A stretch of 64,000 nt of DNA, from contig CM060184.1 in the NCBI GenBank assembly GCA_030549335.1, positions 43,055,909 through 43,119,908 of the forward strand, read 5' to 3'. Made by a program: the position numbers and the translations under genes. The notes beneath the pieces are model-generated. The model saw only the letters and a list, made by a program, of their open reading frames with translations. It did not search any database and was not told the origin of the DNA. The stretch is from Pontederia crassipes. Lineage: Eukaryota > Streptophyta > Magnoliopsida > Commelinales > Pontederiaceae. Below, one piece after another: positions 34,899 through 48,204 of the stretch; position 1 is the stretch's first letter; every line of letters begins with the position of its first letter.

Positions 34899-37841
34899 TT
34901 TCATATCAATTCTATGTAAAAGTGATCTTGTTATGCAAAATATCTTTTGAATTGAATATTGAATGATGTTGCACAACATTTAAAGTACTCAAATATTATT
35001 TCAAGATTGACCAAAATGAGTCTTGACGTGAATTCAATAAAAAAATCGTGACATATGCAGTCAACCGATTGAGCTTTCTCGATTGGTCATGCAAACACCG
35101 ACCGAACTAGCAACTCTCAACTAGACAAAAGCTTCTCAATCGATCAAGAAAATCGATCGACCTACTAGACATCTTTTTCAACCAAGCACAAGAACCAATC
35201 GATCGTTTGAAATAATATGGTGAAAGACTCATTATCAATTGACGCCTTAATAGATCCCTTGATCGGTTGGCTCAAAAAATCATGTTCATCATATTTTAAA
35301 ACCCTAAAATTTTCAATCGTTTGAACCCCAATTTTTCCATCTCACTCGCGTCCACTGGCCTTTCTCACCATCCTCTTTTGTCGATCATCTCTTCTCGACC
35401 TTGCCGATGATAAAGGCATCATCTCCAGTCACGTGGACGATGATGGGTTGGAGATCTCCTAACATTCAGATCTCTAATGATCCTTCTCATCTGTGCATCC
35501 CCCCAATGATCATTCGCCAGAGCGTGCCTGTCCCCGACTTCACAAGCGACAAATGGAGCTCCTTCGGCTACATGGATGTCGAGTCAACTAGGTCATTGGC
35601 GCCAACCTTTCTCAATGGTCTGTCAATTCCCTTCAGTGAACGATGATCATCTTCTCTCTCTGCTACCACTAATTTGTTTTCACTTTATCATTCTCAATGG
35701 TTTCTCATCTAGATCGCCAGTCACTGTAGACAAAAAGATCGTTAGAGTCTTCAGCATTTGGTGTGGTTGAATTCCTCTCTTTGCCAATTGTTGACCCAAA
35801 ACTGCAATTCTCTTCGGCTTTCTTTTACTCAAGTCACCACACTCTCACTTGTCCAAATGCTCTTGATCCCGTCCCCTAACTTCCATTGTTGAATCCCCCT
35901 AAATGATGGTCCCTCCATGCACTGAAACACCAATGTTGAAGTGTCATGCCATCTTCTCGTGGTTGTTCTCAAGCTCGAGCTCGTCGTCCTCCCTCGAGTC
36001 GCACCTCACAGATCATCGTCTAGCTTTCGAGTCAAATCCACCACTCGAAAACTATGACTCCAACCTATTTCGTGGTCTATCCAGAGGTCTTGACTATAAA
36101 AACTTTTATCGCTCCCAAGAGGTGAAGAGACCATTTCCATTGATTGGGAGTCCTTAGGCATGCCCATAGTTGAGGAGTTGTTCAATGATAATCTTGTGTC
36201 CTTATGCAAACATGTGTACCCACACATCATTTATCTTTTCTATGCAAATTTGACATTTCAAGATATTGGGCTTGAGACTTGTTCTTGGACGTTGAATTTC
36301 TGCCAGCTCACATGACCTATGTCACATCTTTGGGTTTCTCCTCCTCCATTAGAATATCATTCTTATGTCACCCACGATTGGCCATATATATGTCCGTTAA
36401 GGATGGTGTGTACCCTGTGTCTAGAGGATGCACGAAATAATATAAAACTAATGAAATGCATCAGTTCCTTGCACCTCCACTTAAACTAAAACCTCAATCA
36501 ATGGTTTGGACATTACATAGAAATTACACATTTTGATTTTTTTTGTTTATTGTCTTTGTATTCATGATGCTTTCCGTCTGAATTTTGCCTTCTATCTTCT
36601 ATATTCTATGGAAATTTGACATGTCAAGATACTAGGTTCGAGACTTTAGTTCTTGGCCATCGTATTTCTGCCAACTCATATGACCTATGTCATATATTTG
36701 GGTTTCCTCCTCCTCCATTAGGCTATCATTCTTATGTCACCCACGGTTTTCCATATGACTATCCATTAAGGATGGTGTGTACCTCGTGTTTGTAGGACGC
36801 GCACAACAATATAAAAATGATGAAATGCATCAGTTCCTTGCACCTCCACTTAAATTTACACATCACATTTTGAGTCATATAATCACTCCATATTTTGGAC
36901 ATTACATAGAAGTTACACACTTTGATTTGATCTTTCTTTATTGTCTCTGTATTCGTGATGCTTCCCATCTAAAATTTGTCTTCCAATGGAAGATTGCCTC
37001 TAGTGCTCCGGGGAATCATCCTATGTACTTTGGCTCCATAGATCATGAAAATTCTCGTTGCCTATGGGGTTGTCATCCCCAACGATGAGGAATTTATCAA
37101 GCCTTGTTCATGGGATGTCATTAGTGACAAGACAATGCATAAGAAACACTTTACATGGGTACATAACACTTGGATTGATAAAACTTGGATTGCTCAGAGG
37201 GCACGGATGATGAGAGTGATGAGAATGAGGCACCTGATGCTATGGATGCCGACGACACGCAAGAAGAGGTACTTTACTAGAGCACTCTTATCCCTCCGCG
37301 CAGAGCTCTCGGTGAGCCTTAGGAACCCACCAAGTGCCTCTTGGGTCGTCCATCTCTTTGGTGTTTAGCCGTCCTCGAGCGTATGACATGGCTACACTCA
37401 CTCATCAGGTGCGCACTTTGGAGCATGGTGTCTGGAGGATGGGTCATGATATTCACTATTTGACCAAAACTCTCATGACTTCTATGCATCTTTGAGGTTC
37501 GTTCCGCCCATAGTTGGTGAGGAGGATAGTCCCAATGAGATGTAGCCTTATATGTTTGTGACTTATCCTATGTGACGTATGTTATGTTATGTCATGTGCC
37601 ATGCACCATTTTTTTAGCCAATAATGTGTGGTAACTTGAATCGCATATTCGTGTGCATGGACACTTATGACGAAAGTACTAGTTTGGATGATTATTATTT
37701 ATGTTTATGAGACAAGTTTTAAAAAGTTTTTCTTCCTTTGTATGTTTATGTTTATAAATCTTTTCCAAAGTAGAGGCACACATTAAGGGGGAGAAGCTCT
37801 AAAAGTTATATGCATACATTTAGGCGAAGCATAATTATAGT
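34899..37841 (+). other. Sirevirus 3' region with env-like/plant-transposon-protein remains
   Basis: Sireviruses carry a long, sometimes coding, region between pol and the 3' LTR. Here broken frames include EELFNDNLVSLCKHVYPHI followed by IYLFYANLTFQ (about 36170-36260), resembling the plant transposon protein domain often found there. 35050-35280 has GATCGATCGACC-type words. A 242-bp segment is duplicated (36245-36486 and 36611-36855). 37180-37380 has an open, acidic/arginine-rich stretch. I cannot assign a function. Confidence 0.5.
36245..36855 (+). repeat. Direct duplication of a ~242-bp segment
   Basis: 36245-36486 and 36611-36855 share AAATTTGACAT, GAGACTT, GACCTATGTCA, TTTGGGTTTC, TATCATTCTTATGTCACCCA and GAAATGCATCAGTTCCTTG in the same order; offset 366 bases. 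Confidence 0.85.
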
Positions 37842-40800
37842 TGTCACGACCCCAATTTAAACCATGATTTAAACCAAAGTTCGTGACTCATTGCGGATGA
37901 TCAAATAAAGTTGAAAAAGATTGCGGAAGAATTTTTTTACAACATACATAAGAATAAAGATATCATAAAACAAACTACACAACTTATGATGATCTTCAGA
38001 GCAGACTAATACTTCTTAAGTTTGACATTCCAGAATATCCATCCTTCTTTACAAGGTACAAGATTTCATATACAAAATTGTCATAACCAATTCTCCCGAT
38101 ATTCTAACAAAAGAATATAAGAGATAATTCTTCTTAATATTTTACCACCAAGAGCATTTGAACCCTTCTAAGATTATCACCTTGCACGATCCCCAAACAA
38201 CTATATTAATATGATAGAAACAACAAAGTGAACTAAAATAGCTCGGTAAGTTGATAACTCATAAACTATGTATTGCCATCGAATTAAATAATCATAATAT
38301 CAAAATCATTAATCAAAACCATCATATTCAATTTACAATCATTGTCATTTAAACATATCAAATATGTGTATGCAATGCAACACTCCCATATGTATGCACG
38401 GATCACTAATTGGCAAGTCTGTATAGTTGATAGGTGGACTCTAGAGGTGGCTCCCATTGTGATCAACAATGTCGTATGTAGCTCCATTCTACCTCATCCC
38501 TTTAGGGAACAAATCATATAGCGATAAGTGGACTTTAGAGATGGTTCTTATGAATTCTAAAGGTGGCTCTCATTATGATTTCTCATGATATCGCACTTAA
38601 CTCCGCATGACACTTAGCTCTAACATACCTCATCCCATTTCTATGAAACATAACGATGGTTTAGACTCTAGAGATGGCTCCTATGCACTTACCTCCAACC
38701 ACAGATGCAGGCAAATGCAAATGTCATCATATAACAATTGTATCTCCGATATTAGAAGATGAATCATATCTAATACTCATTCAATTAGAAAAGGATTTCA
38801 TTTCATAAAGTCAATCCATAACATATTATATGCTTTTCAATTCTGCCATCAGTTGATCAATCATTTCTACATATTTTTCATATAAACTTGTCAAAATACG
38901 CATTCAATACATATAACAATCAATGTCATACCGAATTCAAAAGAGGTGAATACATAGAGTAGAAAAAGTCAACTTACCTTGTGTGAGTACAAATCAAAAG
39001 ATTTTTCTTCTTTCTTTTCTTACTTTACTCCTCTAATCCTATAACCATAATAATAACAATCATATTACTACTATGTTCTGAATTCTAGCATATCATGCAT
39101 GAAACAAAAATAATTACAAAGGTCACATGACACTTATGCTTTTACTCTTATAACCCAAGTAAATAAGAGTTGGTCTTATATCATGAGCATACCTAGTAAA
39201 CCAAAATTTATATCTTCTTACATTCATACCCAAATTTCATCATTCCAATTTTTCATACTTTCATATTACATAATAATATGTAGAAGTTTCAGATATTATT
39301 TCATTATGATTTGTTTCCAAGAAAATCAACATTCAGCCTTACTTTTATTATTTATATAAAATGGTAAACGACTCATGTTTTGGTACTTTTAATTTTTCTT
39401 AAAAGTAGACTTCTTACGACGCAACTCATAAGATTTATTGAAACAATAAGTTTAACAAATACTAACATAATCTGTCTTTCATTCTCACAAATTGAGTGAG
39501 GTTCGGTTAATCATTTATAACATTCACTAGACATATTCTTTTTGAGTGATTCCAATTGTAAATAAAACCTAACATCAGTATAGTTATGATCCTAAATTAT
39601 GTAATAATTATATAACATCTTGAATTTAATACATAATTTATAAAATCAGATATAGTTTCGAAAGACAAGATCATAGCACCTTAAATATGAACGCATAACT
39701 TTATCTATTGATATCCAATAAATATGATCTCAAAGCTCAATAAAACTAGAATCTAAATTGTAAAACATATATTAATTATAGAGTTTTACTCTTCATAATT
39801 TATCCACATAAATTTAAGTGATCAGAAATATGTTCTTGTCTTGTTCATACTTCTAAAAACTGAGAGGTACAACTTATTCTCCTCATAAATCCTTCTACAT
39901 GAATTATTTTGAAATGATTCAAATTGTATTAGAACCTTAGCTCAGGAAAGTTTGGAAATTATAAAATTCATAATTTATTTCAAACTAATGAGCACATAAC
40001 TATTTAAACAGAGGAGATTTTAAAATAATTCTTTCATCTCCGTAAACTAGGATTCTAAAGAATCATTTGCTAATTTTCATAAATTTTAAGCCACAATAAA
40101 ATATTTTCATAAGTAGGTAATCCTTTTCTTATCATAATCTAAAACCAGAAAATGTGTTGCATAATTCCAAGCACTAGATGCAATTTCCCTCTTGATTCAA
40201 TTAATACGATGCAAGTAATCATAACCTTAAGAATTCAGAAATTAAAGCATAAGGAATTAATAAAATAGGTCAATTGTATCCATCTTTTACATACTCTTTT
40301 TTTTTTTTTTTTTTGGTTTTGCTCTTCCCTTCTTCCCTGGTTCGGCCACCTCCCCATCCTCTCTATTCCTCTGCCCGGCCACCATCATAAACTTGCTAAG
40401 TATTTGCTCACCTCTGTTATTTCCTTCCATGAATTTCCAAAGTAGCCAGGGTGATGTGTGTGTGTTCATCTCTCTTACATATGTTTTCTTTTACAACTCT
40501 TACTTTATTTTATGGAAGGTGGACAAAATAATATTAGGTGGCAGCATATTGTTAAAGTTGTATATAACAAGTTGACGTGTAGCTACTTCCACCTAAGGCT
40601 TGAGGTGGTTTGGAGTGAGCTGTGAAATATAAACAAGTAAAACTCAACTTTGAATAACCTGGTAGATACGCAAGGGACCTGATGTGGTTACCCAAATATT
40701 AATTAACCATGTTAATTAGTTTAAGCTCAATAATTAATTCACCCAATTCATGATTAATTAACTATATCAAGTAAATTATCATGGTACCCCACTAATTTAG

Positions 40801-40921
40801 TTAACTAATATTAACAGAGCTAATCACAAAGTAATTAATTTTATGCTACTCTAATAGTGTAATTGAGTAAAATAAATTCTTAATTACATAAATTAATTCA
40901 ATAGCTAATCTTATTATTACA
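37842..40921 (-). mobile_element. Solo gypsy LTR (3080 bp), duplication ATAGT
   Basis: Begins TGTCACGACCCCAATTTAAA, ends TTATTATTACA, and is flanked by ATAGT (37837-37841 and 40922-40926). The start is typical of plant gypsy LTRs read in reverse, so the lost element lay on the minus strand. Loose repeats of GACTCTAGAGGTGGCTCC-like text (about 38425-38690) lie about as far from the end as the hairpin array in the 14872 element. No internal coding. Confidence 0.85.
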
Positions 40922-40987
40922 ATAGTTACTGAATCAATTTTATCTTTCCATGGACCAATGAATTTGTCATCATAAAAAAGGGGAAGA

Positions 40988-42046
40988 TGATTAAATCCTA
41001 AATATTATTCACATATTTTGATCATAACAAATTAAATTGATAAAAAAGGAACTAATAAACTTTCAAGTAATGTATATACAGGTGCAAGATTAACAAGTGA
41101 ACACATCTTAAAGAAGTCATGGCATAAAAATTCAAAAAGAAATTTTTTAAGTACGACCGATTGATTAATTGGTCAAATATATGCGACCGGCTAGAGAATC
41201 AGTCAAAAGATAATTGAAAAGGGTTTCATAAACTGCGATTGGACATGTAACCAAAAAAGTGTGAGAAAGGTAGAAAACTTGAAAATCCAAAATCAACTGT
41301 TCAGATGTGAGACCGAGAAAATGTGGAAGCCAAAAAAATTGAAAACTCAAGATCGGTCGACCAACCAAAACAAGAATTCCCAATCTTCACATAAACCAAT
41401 CGTAAAAGAATCGACCGATCAACAACGGTAAAGATGGGCTCAATAGCCAAAGCTACAGTAATGACTATTTTTTAAATTCTATCTTTTGAAAGATCTTCCC
41501 AATAGTTATATTTCATCAAGAAGTCTATAAAAGACATACAAAAGGCAGAAGAAAGATGGTCCATGCAAGCACAAACACCCAAGAGCCCTTACAAAGTCAA
41601 AGAATATTTTTTTATTATTCTCTTACAAAAACCCTAGTCTTCTTTCTCTCTTTTATTTAAAAAGTGTGAGCACCTATAATAGAGATAAAAATAGATTTCA
41701 TTTTTTTATTTTGAAAGCACCTTTGTAACAAGAGTTGTGCCTTATCTCTTAAGCGAAGAAGAAGTCGATTCGGTATAACAAGAGTTTACCTCTCCCTAAA
41801 AGAAAGAAGAAAGATAGTGAAACTCGATAGTCTCAAGGTCGATGAGTTGGTGCAGAGACGTAGGCTAAAGAGTTGGGTCAAATCTCGTCAATAAATTTAT
41901 TGTTTGCACCTTTTATCTTTTTTGTTATTTTCGTACTCTTTCTGCATACATACCTTCAGACAGTTTCTTGAAATCGATTTTAAAAAAGAATTTGAAATTG
42001 TGATTTTTCCACCACTTCAACTCCTACCTTTTGGTGCCATCCTACA
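40988..42046 (+). repeat. Sirevirus-like 3' LTR (1059 bp)
   Basis: Mate of 30303-32546 without the solo LTR; clearly diverged. Shared blocks include AATATATGCGACC, GCACAAACACCCAAGAGCCC and TTTTAAAAAAGAATTTGAAA. It is preceded by the purine tract. Confidence 0.8.
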
Positions 42047-42300
42047 TCTTTCTCAACTCTATTCCCACTATACTTTGTAACTAGTCAATTCTCCAATTAT
42101 TAACTTACTTCACTGATTATCCTTTCTTACTTGCAATAGCTAGTTTACCGGTTGTCCTATATACCCGCATCTATTTTGCTCTCCTCCATGTATTTTCTCT
42201 TCCCCAACGTGGAAAATAATATTTATCTTTTAGTTATCCTAGCATGACACAACATTTATTGAAAAATATTAACTAAAAAGGAAATAAAATAAGGGGCTTC

Positions 42301-45300
42301 ACTCCATAAGGATTGCTCCCCCTTCCCAAATGGAGCAGCACCCCCTTTTAATTTCATCAAAGATCACCTGGAAACTTTGCCAGGACATTAAATGCTATGC
42401 CCTCATGTAAAGTAAAGTTCAAGAAGGGCAGCTCGGGGTAGTTTTCAAGTTTCTGAAGATGATGTTTCAACAAGTAGTCTTGAAGAAGTTTAGTTCCCAT
42501 AGCTCTATCATTGTATCCATCATCATCGACATGGATTCGCAACTCCATCACTTCCGCCATCACGACCTCTGCAAACTACTTTGATTTGCTTTGTTTAGGG
42601 TCCTAATCGATAATAGAACTTATGAGTTCTCATTCATGGTGAGAAGAAAAGGAGAACTTGTGTTACAAACCCAGCATCTCGCTGATGCCACATCCCATCT
42701 CGTCATTACTGCCACTCTTAGATCATAGTAAAGTCGTGCATGAGGATGCCAATCATCTGGACACCCACGATGGGCTCGAAGTAGACTGGTGCCCAGACGA
42801 CGTCCCCAAACTATATTGACTCGCATAAAGTGTGTATAGAGAATATCAACACGAAAAGAGAGGCGAGAGCCTCTAAGACAGAGGTCTACCCTATACTTTG
42901 GTGTGTTATTCTTGAATACAGAAAAAGATGTCGAATGAAGTTTTAAAATTTATAATCTCTCTACACTATAGAAATGTGATCCACAAACATATGGTGCACC
43001 ATTGTAGTGTTTGAGCTTCGATCCACAGGGAAATGGTGTTTGCAAAATCTTCGAGAAATTCTTTGGAACAAACTCGATAAGCAAAGTAGATGCTAAAAAT
43101 GAGGGAAGAAGGATAGCGATGTAACATAAAAGGAACTAATTGTTTTTATTATTTTCGGAATGTAAAGGAGAAACAATGCAGAGATGACAGTTAACATTAG
43201 GAAAGTGAGAGAGAATCAATTAAAACCACATGCTGAGGACTTATGGGAGGCGCTTCTGTTACAGGACTCGAAGTTCTTTAGTTTAAAATGATATGGATAA
43301 AACAACCGAATGCCCTTTCACATGTGTATCTAGTCAGTCTTGATGGTGAAGACACTCGACTTTGCTGCCACGCTCTCGTGTTGGTGGAAAGCCTGTGTTG
43401 CACACGTGAAAGGGATTCATAAGATGGGGTGCAATCATTGCTCTCACATGTCCCAAGATACGGATTGAGCTTTACTTCTTTTTGGATTTGAGTTAAGGTC
43501 TCGTGTCCACTGAGGCATTCGAGAGAAATACACTTAAGGCAAGGAGGCTATGGTCGGCTCACGTTTGCCTTAGTGGAATACGAACGACCCTTCCGAATTG
43601 AATGCAAGATACTAGTGTATCTCCGAGACAGTTTAGACGATTTAAAGGGGAGGAAACGATCGACTCAGAAAATACGATTTAAGATTACTGGAAGTCCTTT
43701 AAAAATAACTCATTTATTATCTGCCCTGCTGGGTCATTAATTATGAATGAGGATGGAAGAATATCCCCTCTCGAGTAGAATTTTCTAGAATCCAAGGAAT
43801 AAAAAATGGCAATAGCGAAAAAGAAATACACAAACACTTTATGAATCCGTTTAAGATGATTCAAATCTCCAACTCAATGTGATCGTTTATTGCCAAAAAC
43901 GTGGAATACGTGCAACCCTTTTATGTTGCGGATCAAAGAGTGAACAATGTATAAATCAAACTATGAAGAACTGCCGTTGTCAATTCTATGAAAACACAAA
44001 TTACGAACCATTGCATGCCAAAGTTTGATTTCTCTACGTTCGATCGCATAGAGCCTCTAATGTCCATATGGTCAGTGGTGCAAGGTAGCAACGATTCAGG
44101 AGTTCCCCTTAGCTTAAAACTACGAGGACGACGGGAAAATCGTGCAGGGAACTGTCTTCGCCAAAGCTTGATTTCATTACGTTCGATCGCATAGAGCCTC
44201 TAATGTCCCTACAGTCGGGGGTGCACGGCGAAGATAATTCATGAGTTCAAATCCAAATACAGATCCGAAAAGCATGGAGTTAAACAATGAAACAGGGATC
44301 GGGCGGATATCATAAAAAACACAAGCAAACTCAACATTCGATGCAGAACACGAAAAGCAACAAGATGAAAGCACGGATAAAGAATATGAATCCAAAACAC
44401 AGAGACATCTCCCGGCCTCAGCAGAGCCGGTTAGTTATAGTTCATGTGGAGAACACACACTTCTCCACGAATTGCCAAAAGCATTGTTCACCTCCCACTC
44501 TCAGTTCTCTCTTTCAATCTCTCAATGCACTCCCCCCCCTCCCCCCACACCAATCGTCTCCCCCTGTTTTGACCTCTTCCTCTCTTTTTGAATTTGTCCT
44601 CCGCCTTGCTGTCAGCTCCTCTCCTCTCTCCCTCTGTCTGTATGCTCCTTCCACTACAGCTTTTCTGTCACCCATAGCTTTTCTTGCCGCCTACAGCTTT
44701 TGTGGTCCCCTCTCCGGAAGCTTCCTTGCATCAGGGAGGTGAGGGAGCTAGCTGGTGTTTGCTTTTGGTTGTTTGGCCTTTTTTGTAGCCTGAAAGTAAT
44801 TCACCATTCATTTTGTGCAAATGATAATGTGTGTTCCTACTGTTCTACCTCATCTCTCGAAGCTCATCAGCTCCCTATAGAAAGGAACATTTATCCAAAT
44901 GTTTTCAAGCTAGCAGGAATAAAATCAAGGTGATATGTGAATAAACATTGATGTGGAGAATATTTGAAATATATTGAATTGGCGCTATGCACATGTTTAC
45001 GTAAAGAAATAATTATGTAATAAGTGTTGTATGCATGCGAAATAACAGTGAAAATATAGACCATAATTCTCCACATCATTTATTCTTCTCTTTTGCAGCA
45101 TTAGTTCTCCCTCTGCTATGGAGCTTCTGTATTGGATTTTGCTACTCATGAGTGCATGCTTGCAATCTTATGTTTGTTTGTTGATGGAGGCAATGTTCCG
45201 GTCAAAGAAGGAGGAGGATATGTTAAGGGCAGCAATGGTTTCCCCAAGTGTTAACAAAGTAAAGTTCGAGGGTGATAGCGGCATTCGGTCGAAGAAGGGG

Positions 45301-45480
45301 GAGGAGATGTTGAGGGTAGTGTCAGTGGCACAGGCAGCACTAACATCGATAATAGTGAGATGTTGAAGGCGGCATCGACGAGAAGCCAAAGGGAACAAGG
45401 GCGGCAGCGAAAGGCCATCCCTTTTTTATTTCCATTTTTTATTTTTTTCATATTATTATTTTATTTTATTAGTTATCTTT
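42301..45480. other. Interior of the Mutator-like element; gene-like fragments
   Basis: No transposase. Gene-like pieces: minus-strand 42563-42357, 68 codons starting MMAEVMELRIHVDDDGYNDR, with coding-like composition but no family I know; a pyrimidine-rich, 5'-UTR-like block with open frames (44440-44750); a possible intron ending TTTTGCAG near 45098 before ATG 45118 and an 82-codon frame. Two small duplications: 44017-44105/44160-44247 and about 45195-45235/45286-45326. The mix resembles captured gene fragments in Pack-MULEs, but no parent gene is identified. Confidence 0.35.
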
Positions 45481-47397
45481 ACTTTTATTATTTGTTACTT
45501 TTTTATATGGAACAATTGACGCATGTGGAGGAGAGATAAATAGATATGTAGCATCCACATCTATAAATAGACTATTGTAGATAAAAAGGATAGTTGGTGA
45601 AATAAATTAATAGTTGGTGGATAATTTAGATACAAAACAAGTTGGACAATAGAGTTAGGAAAAATGCTAAAGTTGGAGGGTATTTAATAGTTAGAGAACA
45701 CTCAAAGTAAAGTTGGAGAATAAAATAGGAAAATGAATAAAATTGGAAGACATTTATTAATTGAAAGATAATTTAGTTACAAATTAAAATAAAATTAATA
45801 ACAATGATAAGTCGAAGGTCTTTTTTCACCCTTTATGGATCCATTTTCACTTCACTTTCTCTCTCTTTTCTTGGTTGGATCATTGAAGTCACCTCCCGCC
45901 AATATCTCCCTAGAAAAGGGTGGCGACTAATGGTTCTACCGCTGTTTATTTAAATTAAATAATTAACCTAATTTGTTATTCATTTAAGTTAAATAATTAA
46001 TATAATTAATATTAATATTAAGAGTATTTGGGCCAATTACATAAAATAATAACTTAAAAATATAGTTATATTATTGAGTATCATAATCACTTATTATATC
46101 GTTATCATTTTTATCCAATTTATGATAACTAATATGAGAATATCATTAAGACTTATCAATTATTTTTTATCGTCTGTAATTCTCTAAGGCCGTAATTGGC
46201 AACAGAACTAGGCTGGAATCGTACCTTTGTTCCACTTTGTTCCGCCAAACGCGATATTAAAATATGGTTCCTGTGTGGAAATAAAAACCTAGAACCAAGT
46301 CATCACGAGACCTATTCTAGGTGATCTGAAAGGTGAAACTGGAGCACTCTAGCGGAATCGACCGTTTTTGTTTTTTTATTTTATTTTTGCATGATGTGGC
46401 ATTTTTTCTATTTCATTTTTTTATTTTTCTTATCTCTCTCCCATTTCTCTTATAAATAAATTATGTAATAAATAACAAATTTTTATATTAAATAAATAAT
46501 ATAATATTATTATTCCATTAAATATATATAATTAATTTTAAAAATGATTTTTATATTTAAATAATATATTTTTAACAAAACAAATTTCATAAAAAAATTT
46601 AGTTTATAATTTTATTTTTATAATAAATACTTTATATTTATAATAACCTTTTTAATTCAAAAACCATAAAAATTAATCCATCAGATTAATTTTTTCTATC
46701 ACATCAACTCTCTAGTTCCTCTCCACTCCATCCAAATGCACATAACACTAGGGACGAAGCCACATGATCTCAGGGGGCCATGGCCCCCCCTCCAACTTTT
46801 TTTAAATTTTACTTTATAATATATTAGTATGATAACACGCGCGATGCGCGGAGGACAAATAGTTAAACAAATTTTTTTATTATAGAATAAGAAATTTTAT
46901 TTTTATATAAATTTTATTGACTATCCAATCATTTTCACGTCATAGATATATATATATTTAAATATGTTATAATAAATTAAATTTATTTTGAATTATTTTT
47001 TAAAATCTATTACATTCTCTTTCATTTTTAATTATTTTTTACTCTATCTTTGCTCCTCTTAACTTTGTTACTTTGTTAACATCTATTACTTCATTTTTTT
47101 TATTTTATTACATATGATAGTATAGAAACAACGTGACTTCTCCTTTCAAACTATAGATCTTTCTAATTTTGATATAATATATATATAAATAGTAATTGAT
47201 ATTGATATTTTTTTAACAACACATATCTTAGAAATAAGTAAATACTAAAAGAATATATGATATATTCATGTAAATTAATATTTAGTTATTCATGTTGTCA
47301 TTATAGATAGACATAATATAATATTTAAAAGTAATTTTAAAAAGATTGTTTTGTGTATGCCCAGTAGCATTTATCCCTTCCCTCTCTCAAATATAAA

Positions 47398-48204
47398 ATG
47401 AATTATTATTAATACATAAATTTATCTTTTTTTATTCATCATTTGAGTTGCCCTCGATGGAACAATAGGAATGTATTTTATTCTTTATAATACAATATAG
47501 ATATGAAATATGATTTTTATATTTGGCTTCTACATAACTTAGCATTAGAATTTATTTACAATGTTTTTATTTGATTATGTGTCACATGCTTCTTCCTTTA
47601 AGTCTTAAAACTTGTTTATATTGATTGAGTTAATTCAAAAAGATATCCACAAAGTTTGTGAATTGTTCTTATTTTATAGTCAATCTTATCTATTTCTATT
47701 ATAAACTTCAAATGTGGGATTAAATTAGATAGTTGGATATGCTTCCATTTTCATTTTATCTCATTTCATTTATATTTGAAAACCTTTGAATGTGGGACAA
47801 AAATGAATTATTATTAATACATAAATTTATCTTTTTTTATTCATCATTTGAGTTGCTCTCAATGGAACAATAGGAATGTATTTTATTCTTTATAATACAA
47901 TATAGATATGAAATATGATTGTTATATTTGGCTTCTACATAACTTAGCATTAGAATTTATTTAAAATGTTTTTATTTGATTATGTGTCACATGCTTCTTC
48001 GTTTAAGTCTTAAAACTTGTTTATATTGATTGATTTAATTCGAAAAGATATCCACAAAGTTTGTGAATTGTTCTTATTTTATAGTCAATCTTATCTATTT
48101 CTATTATAAACTTCAAATGTGGGATTAAATTAGATAGTTGGATATGCTTCCAATTTCATTTTATCTCATTTCATTTATATTTGAAAACTTTGAATGTGGG
48201 ACAA
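47398..48204. repeat. 405-bp tandem duplication
   Basis: Two near-identical head-to-tail copies, 47398-47802 and 47803-48204, each from ATGAATTATTATTAATACAT to GAATGTGGGACAAAAA, with only scattered single-base differences. Confidence 0.92.

Larger units (their letters stand above)
30303..42046 (+). mobile_element. Sirevirus-like Ty1/copia element, decayed
   Basis: 5' LTR 30303-32546, initiator-Met primer site, scattered gag-pol remains to about 34898, a long 3' region, purine tract (AAAAAAGGGGAAGA, about 40974-40987), 3' LTR 40988-42046. Both LTRs begin near TTTTGATGATAACAAA, end CATCCTACA/GATCCTACA, and carry GGTCGACC-type tandem repeats. The long region after pol is a Sirevirus trait. Flanks TTTTT and TCTTT may be a mutated duplication. 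Confidence 0.8.
30265..45690. mobile_element. Mutator-like inverted-repeat element, split by a Sirevirus
   Basis: The reverse complement of 42047-42300 aligns with about 45500-45670 (shared blocks GGAGGAGAG, AAAGGATA, GAAGTAAGTTAATAATTGG/GAAATAAATTAATAGTTGG, AATAGAGTT). The alignment continues outward on the left only after skipping the Sirevirus: the reverse of 30265-30302 (AAGTTGGAGGGCATTTA) matches 45669-45685 (AAGTTGGAGGGTATTTA). Long terminal inverted repeats of about 200 bp suit a Mutator-like element. No transposase and no clear target duplication. Confidence 0.5.

Noticed and set aside
35596..35602. TGGCGCC as an Athila primer binding site
   Set aside because: It lies inside the Sirevirus 3' region, with no LTR end beside it and no further match to the usual site.
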